64,000 bases of DNA from Kryptolebias marmoratus (Eukaryota > Chordata > Actinopteri > Cyprinodontiformes > Rivulidae). Numbering within the stretch: position 1 is the stretch's first letter; the number at the start of each line of letters is the position of its first letter. The stretch covers positions 26,427,191-26,491,190 of the forward strand of contig NC_051451.1 in NCBI RefSeq assembly GCF_001649575.2. The letters are read 5' to 3'. This document shows, one piece after another, positions 57,201-64,000 of this stretch. The notes below the pieces were generated by a model. It had not been told where the DNA came from. It searched no databases and saw nothing but the letters and a program-made list of their open reading frames with translations. The position numbers and the translations under genes are program-made.

Positions 57201-58582
57201 AGCATCAGGTGCACCAACTTCATCATCAGGTATGATGAACATTTTCACCAAACCTGAGCCGACACACTTGGCTTCGAAGCTTTCCTAACACATTTTTGTG
57301 ATGTTGCAGTGAAACCGAGGCCAGATTTCTGCAGAAGAAGATCAGCAGCAGCGCCTTCAAGCCGTCACCCGGGTCAAATTATCCAGGCTTTGCTCAGCAG
57401 GCGTCTCAGAGTCCGAGCTACGCTGCTAAAGGTTGCAAACGGCAGCGGACGTTCAACAGTTGTAGTGAAGAGCCAGGCGCCGGAACAAGGAGGGAGTCTG
57501 AGCAGGACTTTTACTGTGTGCTGTGCACCCCCTCCCAGGATGACAGCTCCCCTGCTCCTTTGGGTGGTAGCCCTGATCTCTTCACCCCTCCCTACAGCCC
57601 CACCTCCTCCAGCTTCTCTCCACCGCAGGAGGAGCTCCTGGTAGACGTGCATAAACACATGTCATCTCCTGAAGCATCTCCCTCTTATTACTCCTATCCA
57701 GCCGCAGGGCTCACCTGCCACCAACCACCTGTCGACTCCCTCCCCAGAACCACAGAACAAGCCTTCAATGACTCGCCCCCTCCCAGCTCTCCGCTCCCCT
57801 CCTCACCTCTGCACTTTGATTTTCCACCTTGTTCCTCAGAAGCTCGATTGGTTCCAGATTGTCTTTCTGTGTCGGAAATGTATGAGGTTCCAGTGGAGGG
57901 TGTCTCTCTGCACCCAGAGGACTTCGATCTTCTCGAGCAGCCACAAGGGGGCGGTCTCGTCCAACTGCAACACGTTCCCCATCAAGAGCTTCTCATGCAC
58001 TCCAGTCTGCTCACGCCGCTCCAGTCTCCTGTTTCGACGAACCATTACAGCGAGAGGGAGCAGGAGGAGATCAGCATTCTGGCCCAGCAGATCTCCTCCC
58101 TGGCCAGCAGCTTTGACCTGCACCACACCCTGAATCTGCTCCAACCAGCTGCTTGTGACTGGCACCAGGACCATGAGCCGCTCAGTGGACACGACTCCAT
58201 GTTCGAGAGCCTTCTTAAAGATCTGAGCATGGACACGAGAAAAAACAGCCCGAGCATCGTTCCCTACAGCCATCAGCCTGGTTTAATGAGCAGATCCCAT
58301 CAGTCGGAGCAGGAACTCCTGGACCTGTTTGAAGACGACTCCCTGCCTGAGGAGCAGTTCTGCCCGGGTGGTATCTCCATGGATCCCTTCAGCTTGCAGC
58401 TGGGACACCATAACCTGAACACTGGGTTGCATCAACTCAACCACTGCATGCAGAGTCGCCTCCAGCAAGGTAACCTCTTCAGGAACTGCTTTCATGTATA
58501 ATAATAACAAGCTGTTAGTTTTAACATTCACTCATTCTTCTGTGTCCTTTCAGACGGACTTGCTGAAGAAACCTTGTATTGA
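54027..58582 (+). CDS. npas4l: NPAS4-like bHLH-PAS transcription factor (8 exons, 704 aa)
   Basis: Eight exons join to 2115 nt, which is 704 codons plus stop: 54027-54204, 55752-55897, 55983-56082, 56227-56482, 56566-56675, 57094-57229, 57310-58469, 58554-58582. The basic helix-loop-helix (about residues 5-57) begins [12 protein letters not shown], the NPAS4 signature, then [17 protein letters not shown] (about 70-140) includes [24 protein letters not shown] (about 215-310) includes [20 protein letters not shown] and HPEDL. The long Ser/Pro-rich C-terminus keeps FTPPYSP and, near residue 555, [20 protein letters not shown], both close to NPAS4. Divergence from NPAS4 within the bHLH favours npas4l over npas4a or npas4b. 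Known: zebrafish npas4l is cloche, at the top of endothelial and blood specification, acting in the nucleus with an ARNT partner. A sequence tree would settle which paralogue it is. Confidence 0.88.
54242..55616. mobile_element. Terminal-inverted-repeat DNA transposon in npas4l intron 1
   Basis: The left end (AGATGCATCTCAACACGTTA...) and the reverse complement of the right end (ACGTGCGTCTCAATAAATTA...) match over about 60 bases, including ATATCATCnAAAAAGTT and TCAGTAATTCAATTC-like steps. The family is common in fish genomes as I remember it. No intact transposase is seen. It holds a nested fold-back element at 54735-54923 and fills most of intron 1. Confidence 0.7.
54735..54923. mobile_element. 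Fold-back MITE-like element nested in the intron 1 transposon
   Basis: Two long arms are near-perfect reverse complements: TCCAATCCTGGTCCTGGAGG on the left and CCTCCAGGACCAGGATTGGA on the right, with CCTGCAGG further in. The inner part reads GACACACCTGATTTGAAT. The same element occurs at 4120-4335. Confidence 0.8.
55752..55897 (+). CDS. npas4l: npas4l exon 2 (PAS-A, first half)
   Basis: The acceptor CTCCTTTTATTCATAAG is the one that keeps the frame; using the nearby CTCCAG instead brings in a stop. The exon encodes [20 protein letters not shown] and on to LGLSM. Donor ATG followed by GTGAGT. Confidence 0.85.
55983..56082 (+). CDS. npas4l: npas4l exon 3 (PAS-A, second half)
   Basis: Acceptor AATGTTCCAG, then [20 protein letters not shown], aligned to the NPAS4 GDSIYDIIDPAD segment. 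Donor GCAG followed by GTAAAG. Confidence 0.88.
56227..56482 (+). CDS. npas4l: npas4l exon 4 (between the PAS domains)
   Basis: Acceptor TTTCTTCAG, then [20 protein letters not shown], then VRGSFQFF and a segment ending FTQISE. Donor GAAAG followed by GTAAAC. Confidence 0.87.
56566..56675 (+). CDS. npas4l: npas4l exon 5 (PAS-B core)
   Basis: Acceptor CTTTTCAG, then [20 protein letters not shown] and VHPEDL, the most conserved part of PAS-B. Donor TTTAG followed by GTAAGA. Confidence 0.9.
56765..57045 (-). repeat. Family A repeat in npas4l intron 5
   Basis: AAAGGAATGCATATCACCCG, GAATGACTCTCAGCTTCTAT and AAGATATTTTGCTAACA. It ends about 50 bases before the exon 6 acceptor. Confidence 0.65.
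57094..57229 (+). CDS. npas4l: npas4l exon 6 (PAS-B end)
   Basis: The acceptor TTTGTCCAG keeps frame; the TACAG five bases later would bring in a stop. Encodes [20 protein letters not shown], matching NPAS4 EMVVRLQAKTGGWAWIY. Donor ATCAG followed by GTATGA. Confidence 0.88.
57310..58469 (+). CDS. npas4l: npas4l exon 7 (transactivation region)
   Basis: A single large exon, as in NPAS4, beginning [11 protein letters not shown]. It is rich in Ser, Pro and Gln and keeps [11 protein letters not shown] and [20 protein letters not shown]. Acidic, hydrophobic segments such as [16 protein letters not shown] look like transactivation modules. Donor CAGCAAG followed by GTAACC. Confidence 0.92.
58554..58582 (+). 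CDS. npas4l: npas4l exon 8 and stop
   Basis: Acceptor TGTCCTTTCAG, then DGLAEETLY and TGA at 58580-58582. The very short last coding exon matches the NPAS4 gene structure. If the 84-base intron is kept, the protein instead ends [10 protein letters not shown] at 58501. Confidence 0.75.
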
Positions 58583-58936
58583 AATAAGTCTGTGACTTAC
58601 TGTTCGACCACTCGTATGACATATTGTCAGGACAATCTTCCTACACTGGATTCAAGGAAGCGTGAGAGCAAAATGGGCCATCTTTAAGGTAGTATTGACA
58701 AGTTGGCAAACTGAAAGCCTCCAGAATGTTTCACGATGTTCGCGGGGATTCTGAATTTCCTCGCTCGAGTTGCAGAGGTTTGCCGTCCTCTCGTGCAAAC
58801 TTTGAACGTGTTCAAAATATTTGGAATAGTCACAGAGTTGATGCTGGTGTCTCGAACCTGTATCAAGGGTCCTAAAGCTGTATTTTGACAACTGAACGGG
58901 AACTCTCTTCTGGTCTAAAAACCACACTGATAAATA

Positions 58937-59431
58937 CAACCCCAATTTCAAAGATGTTGTGAGTTTGTGTAAAATGTAAATAAAAAAAGAATGCAACGAT
59001 CTGCAAATCTCATAAAACCGTATTTTATTCACCGAGGAACATAGTAAACATGGCAAATGTTGAAGCTAGATAATTGTTCCATTTTCAAAAGAATTTGGTA
59101 GCAACTCATCTCAAAAAGTTGATCCAGATGTTTCCCTCTGTGCAGCATCTCCATCCGTCTGTAAACATCTGGACCTGAGGCTGTCCCATTCTGTCTGTTA
59201 AACAGTCTAAAACCACTAATGCACCCCCATACCATCAGAGAGGCAGGCTGACCGCAGAACAGTTCTCCTCTTTGGTCCAGAGGAGACACATCTGTTCACA
59301 TCTGGCTTCTTCTTATTAGTGCCAATTTCAATTGTGAAGAAAATATGGGTCTATGAGATTTTTTTAAATCATATCGTTTTGGTTTTATTTACATTTTACA
59401 CAACATCCCAACTTTGTCAGAATCGGGCTTG
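58937..59431 (-). mobile_element. Short Tc1/mariner-like element with clear ends and TA duplication
   Basis: Terminal inverted repeats begin CAACCCCAATTTCAAA on the left and CAAGCCCGATTCTGACAA on the reverse-complemented right, both followed by TGTAAAATGTAAATAAA. TA flanks both sides (58935-58936 and 59432-59433). About 495 bases remain. The minus strand still encodes PASLMVWGCISG, so this is an internally deleted copy of the same family as the 6475 element. It lies in the inferred npas4l 3' UTR. Confidence 0.75.
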
Positions 59432-59474
59432 TAATAATTATCATAAAACTGGTCCAAATCTGCCTGTCTTCATT

Positions 59475-59605
59475 TCAGAAGTGAACTGCAGCAGATTAAA
59501 CCTTGAACAGGTGGACAGACGTGGCCAAGAATACAGTTTTGCAAGCCATGCACATAAAAAATAAGTCGTAATTTTCAAAAAATGCCTTCTCAAAATGCAG
59601 CCACA
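59475..59605 (-). repeat. Family B fragment, reverse orientation
   Basis: GTGGCCAAGAATACAGTTTT and GCAAGCCATGCACATAAAAA are the complement of the family B core. Confidence 0.5.
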
Positions 59606-60145
59606 TAAAGAATAAGGTACTTTGTTAAAAAAATAAAATGTTTTCCAAGAGCTACACAATAAAGTCGAAGTATATTTTTCTTCTAAGTGACCACAGTTTA
59701 CTAATGAGCACTTTACCGATGTCACTGTCTACAAGAATCTTTTATAAAACAAGACGCTTCTAAACGGATGAGCTTTAAAATAATCATCAGTTCTTGTGTG
59801 GTTTTTGGTGCCTTAAAACTTTTAAAGAAAATTTCTGGGGGGTTTGTTTTTTTCCTCTTTGAATTGCTTTGAAACTGGACAAAAGGGTAAAAAAGAACCT
59901 TAAATACAACTTCAGTAAACCAGCTGCAAGACAGGAAATGATTGTAAAAGCAACACCTACCTCAGTGGTACAGATGAATCCAAGTTGGACTTATATTCTT
60001 TAATTGTATTTATTTGATTTTGGATCAACTTTAAATCTGATATTGTTGTTTTCAGCCACAGTATGAGTCTTTTGCTTTACCCTGGATGGTACTAAATCTC
60101 TGTATGTTTGAATGTTCAAAATTTACTTCAAGTCTTTTAAATGTA

Positions 60146-60151
60146 AATAAA
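60146..60151 (+). terminator. npas4l: Distal poly(A) signal, npas4l (inferred)
   Basis: AATAAA within AAATGTAAATAAATC, about 1.57 kb after the stop. Confidence 0.4.
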
Positions 60152-60179
60152 TCAAATGAAAAACGAACCAAGCCTTATG

Positions 60180-61320
60180 ATTCCTTTCTTTCAAACAATT
60201 AATTGTAATTAAAGTCTTACCTCTTTGAACTAATTTCTGTGAGAAAGTTCTTATTTGTTCTGCTTCCAGTATGTTTACCAGCTGCTGTTTGAGGCTTTAT
60301 GGAAACTGATGAAAAGAAACCAAAAGATCAAAACCAAAACAAGGATCTAAACACTCCTGAGATCTTAAAAGTCCTAACTACACCAAAATGATCTACTGTG
60401 TATTTATTATTTTACATAAATTTTCTCTTGATGATGCGACTGTGGCCTCCGAGTCGACAGGTCCCTTTGGTCCAACATAGATTTTTACATATTGTGGCTG
60501 GTCGGGCTGATGAGAGCGCATAAACGGTGCACAGACGAATCAATTACGACTTTGGACAGATGTGCAGAATGAATGAATGAATGAATGAATATTTAGATAA
60601 GTGACCCGAGTGAGGGGAGCTGATGGATCGCTGTGGCTGAGACGAGATGGAGCGCAGCTTGGTTCATGTGCATGAATGCAAAGCAGAAAGTTCACAGTGT
60701 GTGTGTGTGCACGGTGGAGCCTCATGTTTCTCTGGTGCAGGGGTCAGAAACCTGAAGCCATATGTGGCTCTTCAGCCTCTTTGAAGTGACTCCCTGCATC
60801 TTTGACCTAAAATAACATGGACCTCATGTATCTTATTTAATTAAGCAGGAAAGAGTACTTTTAGCAGTTTTTCTGTCCAGATTTTTGTAAAATGTGTATA
60901 GAATTTCACAAGCAGAATGATGCTCATAATACTAATAGGCTGGACAACCTTTTTAGCATATCATATTGATTATTATGAATGAATTGCATGCACAACTTCC
61001 TGTCATTTCAGTACCATAATTAGCTAAATATGTCTCAAGTTTTTACTAAAATGTGTTTGAGCTTTCCTGCTAAGCTAATAGTGTTTTAGCCACTTTGTTT
61101 ATGCAAATTTCTGAAAAACAGTGAAATTTCACTCAAAATCTACTGAAAAGTTAGCATTTTTCAACATATTTGATAAACTGCTAAAAAGCAGGAGACATTG
61201 GAAAATTACAGACGTTTACAAATTTGTTTGTATGCTTTTATTTAAGAAAGAAAAATCCACAAAGGTCACTGAAATAACTTAAATATATAAAATATATAAT
61301 AATATAAAGAAACTAACTAA
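60180..61320. other. Intergenic, no gene seen
   Basis: AT-rich, with a GAAT microsatellite at 60567 and a short GT run near 60698. Nothing else was recognised. Confidence 0.4.
60567..60590 (+). repeat. GAAT tetranucleotide microsatellite
   Basis: Six GAAT units. Confidence 0.95.
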
Positions 61321-61329
61321 TTTGTTGCT

Positions 61330-62330
61330 CCACCTGTTGAGGCAGTCAGGTGTTTTCTGTAAGTCTCTCTGAGACTTCTGCACCTGTCCGCAGGTGTCCT
61401 CAGGTGTCCCCAGCTGTCCTCATGTGTCCTCAGGTGTTCTGGTCCACTCCTCCTGAACAAACTCCTCCAGCTATCTCAGTTCTGAAGGCTTCCTCCTCCA
61501 GATGTTTCAGCTCCTTCCACAGATGTTCAGCAGGATTTAGATCAGGGCTCAGAAGGCCTCTTCAGAACGGTCCAATGTTTGGTTCTGACCCGTTCTTGGT
61601 GTTTTGGGTCATTATCCTGTTGGACCCATGAGCTGAGACTGAGACCGAGCTTTCTGACTCTGAGCAGCACCTCTGGCTCCAGAAAGCCTTGATAGTCTTC
61701 AGGTTTCATTGGACCCTGAACAGAACCGAGCCTCCTCCATGTCCCCCTGTAGGTTCAGGGTTCTGGTCTTTGGTCCATGTTTGGGTCTGTGGACACAGAG
61801 CTGATGGGACTTGTTGCTAAAAAGCTGCAGTTTTGTCTCATCTGTCCAAAGGACATCCTCCCAGAAGCTCTGTGGCGTCTCAATATGCATTTTACCAAAC
61901 TCCAGTTCTGCTTTTGTATGATTTGTTGTTGTCCTCAGTCATCTTCCTTTAAGTCTACCTCGGTTCAAACAGCGACTGATGGTGCCATCTGACATTGATG
62001 AACTTTGACCTTGAGTTCACAGACTCAGTTCTCCTCTTGTGGACACATCCTGGGGGTTGTCTCCAGTCCTGTGGACCTTAACCTTCTGAAAAATCTGAGC
62101 AGCTGGAGTCCCAGGAACACCCAGCTGCTTGAAGACGATCTTACAGTCTTTACCTTTAACATGATGTCGACAATTTTCTTTCTAAGTCTGTCCTTAGCTT
62201 CCTGTGGTCCATGTTCACACCGTGATACCAAACAACACAGTGACTACTTTTTAGCCTTTAAACAGGCAGACTGGCTGATTGAAGGACTGAAGACACCAGC
62301 ACATAAAAACAGCCACTAGATGGAGTAATA
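61330..62330 (-). pseudogene. Decayed Tc1-like transposase
   Basis: On the minus strand at 61699-61890 the frame reads SFWEDVLWTDETKLQLFSNK, the catalytic-domain signature of Tc1 transposases (normally VLWSDETK). Neighbouring minus-strand frames continue the similarity in pieces, so frameshifts and stops have broken it. Limits are approximate. Confidence 0.65.
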
Positions 62331-62989
62331 GCTCCAACAGCTTCCCAGTGAGAAGACAATGGTCTAATTTAACAGGCTTGAACTGAAGTGGGATTGTGTG
62401 TAAATGTGTGCAGCAGCAGACATTATTCAGTCCATTCATAGGAAGGAGTCCAGATGCCAATAGTTATCCATGGAGACCTAATTAGGAGTGATGTCTCTTG
62501 AAGGGTACAATGGCATATAAAGTTCCTAACAAGTTCCCACATCTGCTGTGTCCCAGTCTTCCTGCTTCACTCAACGTTACCTGGAAAAATAATGATTTCC
62601 CAGAGGCACCGTGACACCAAGTCCAAAGTCGTTTGTCCACAGCTAAAAGGACAGAAAAAACCCTCACCTTTGCGTTTCAGCTACACACAGTGAAACTCCT
62701 ATGTCCCCTCAGATGACTCAACACAGCTGCTTTCCTTACATGAATGTGGTTACACCGAATATCTGGGGGGGTTTGTGTTTGTAAACGACTAAACTGCCGC
62801 AGTGGTGATGACACCCACAGAAAACTATCATTTATGATTCTCTTCATTAAAACAAATGCACATTTATCTTTTTAAACTTGGGTTAATGCAGTGGTTAATT
62901 ACACCGGAGGCTCTCCCATCTCTTATATTAGGCTGCAGAAATTACATTTACTGTGAAAATGCAGAGTAACTGCTGAGAGCTGAACGACT

Positions 62990-63630
62990 GCTGAAATTAG
63001 CCAAATAAAACGGAGCAAAACGGAGGGTAAAATGAACAAAGCAGAAACTGAAATGTGCAGAAAACAAGTAAAAACAAGCAGAAAATAAGCTAAAAGCAGC
63101 AGATAAGTAGCTGAAAGATAAATGGAACATAATTAATTACCAATTAACTGATTGCAGAATTAACAAAATTAGAAGTTAGGTAAAACAATAACTAAAATCA
63201 ACTGGAAGATCGTAAAATTAGGGTGGCACGGTGGTACAGTGGTTGCAAGAAGGTTGCAGGATCGCCTCCTGGCCTCGGATTGTTCTCCTTGTGCACATGA
63301 GGGAAGCCCGTCTTTATGCCTTGGGTTATTTGTTACTTCTAAGTGTGGGTGAGAACGTGATTGGTTGTTTGTCTCCATGTGTCCCTGTGATGGACTTGCG
63401 ACCTGTCCAGGTTGTCCCCCCCGCCTCTCACAGTGACTGATGGAGATCGGCACCAGCTCCCCGCATCCCGTAAAAGAGGATGGAATTTGAATTTTAAAAT
63501 TAGCAAAACAAGTGGTAAACCTAAAAGTTGCAAAACAGATGCTAACGCTAAAATGAGACAAACATGCTGAAGCTGAAACTAGTAAAACAGTTGCTAAAAT
63601 TAACAAAATAATAAGAAAAAGTAGGTAAAT
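62990..63630 (-). repeat. TAGC-rich tract, complementary strand, split by a SINE-like repeat
   Basis: GCTAAAAGCAGCAGATAAGT, AAAATTAGCAAAACAAGTGG and GCTAACGCTAAAATGAGACA. The 63221-63486 repeat lies inside it. Confidence 0.55.
63221..63486 (+). repeat. SINE-like dispersed repeat
   Basis: Begins GGGTGGCACGGTGGTACAGT, resembling a tRNA A box, and runs through GACTTGCGACCTGTCCAGGT and GATCGGCACCAGCTCCCCGC. It matches a very common fish repeat from memory. A 3' fragment lies at 37294-37352. Confidence 0.7.
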
Positions 63631-64000
63631 TCTGTCACTGCTGACTCAGCACTCACACCGTTAAGACTTGAAGCTCTTCAGGAGTGGAATCAGGCAGTCG
63701 AACTAAAAGATGAAACACATTCCGGTGATGCTATGATTCATGTCTGGGATCTGACAGTGGTGTTAGGGCTGAAGGTGCTGCTCAAAAGAACTGACAAAAG
63801 GAGGCACACAGGCAGAACTGTCAACCGCCCGACTTCAATAGCTCCTAAAATGCTTTTTCAGGCGGGTGGCTGGAGGGCGGATGCTGAGGGGAAAAGCAGA
63901 AAAGCACATCGGTGATGTTAAACAGAGCAGTTCGTCGGTGAGACGTGCCTTCTACAAGCAGCTCGTTTTTCATATCTCACCTCACCAGTCCCCCCCCCCC

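Larger units (their letters stand above)
58583..60170 (+). other. npas4l: npas4l 3' UTR (inferred)
   Basis: Several AATAAA motifs follow the stop: 58978-58983 inside a transposon end, about 59632, 59655, and 60146-60151 followed by unique AT-rich sequence. The last is taken as the distal end. If so, the UTR carries the 58937-59431 element. Confidence 0.4.

Noticed and set aside
63221..63300. tRNA gene suggested by an A-box-like GGTGGTACAGTGG
   Set aside because: No cloverleaf follows; it is the head of a SINE-like repeat.
63991..64000. Poly-C at the right edge
   Set aside because: Ten C at the window edge; too short and too close to the edge to interpret.

Overview
The window is vertebrate nuclear DNA, almost certainly from a ray-finned (teleost) fish. 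It is AT-rich, with long introns, GT-AG splice sites, many dispersed repeats, Tc1/mariner-type transposon relics and a fold-back element typical of fish. There are no bacterial operons, no CRISPR array and no rRNA or tRNA gene that I can support. I worked by reading the sequence and joining exons by hand. Splice boundaries come from phase and from similarity to remembered vertebrate orthologues, not from an alignment program.

Region by region. (1) 1-8.4 kb: the left edge carries the 5' part of a minus-strand gene I do not recognise. Three coding exons (8380-8165, 8068-7610, 3958-3815) join in phase 0 with good splice sites. A last donor points off the left edge. Its large intron holds a decayed Tc/mariner-like element and a fold-back element. 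(2) 8.4-22.6 kb: no gene that I can support; many repeat fragments. (3) 22.7-about 48 kb: klhdc3 on the plus strand. It has a noncoding first exon beside ETS and CTCF-like motifs, ten coding exons that add up to exactly 382 codons plus stop, and an 11.8 kb intron 7 that is poor in repeats and holds the only assembly gap (38926-38928). (4) 48-53.6 kb: intergenic, dense in one repeat family (called family A here), with a GC-rich island at 49.78-50.29 kb. (5) 53.6-60.2 kb: a NPAS4-class bHLH-PAS transcription factor, best read as npas4l (the zebrafish cloche gene). Eight exons give 704 codons plus stop, from a TATA promoter with EGR, CRE-like and GATA motifs and two upstream ORFs. (6) 60.2-64 kb: intergenic, with a decayed Tc1-like transposase (minus strand) and a SINE-like repeat; the window ends in a run of C.

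How the genes relate. klhdc3 should encode a kelch-type substrate receptor of a CUL2 ubiquitin ligase, expected to be widely expressed. npas4l should encode a tightly controlled transcription factor. They lie in tandem on the plus strand, with about 8 kb between the klhdc3 stop and the npas4l start. A reasonable inference is that the long repeat-poor klhdc3 introns hold distal regulatory DNA, possibly for npas4l. Nothing in the sequence alone proves this.

The repeats are the other main content. Family A (at least 17 sites, both strands) has two conserved boxes and a terminal box around the palindrome GGAATGCATTCC or its half. Smaller families (B, C, D), two Tc/mariner-like elements with terminal inverted repeats and several microsatellites are listed separately.
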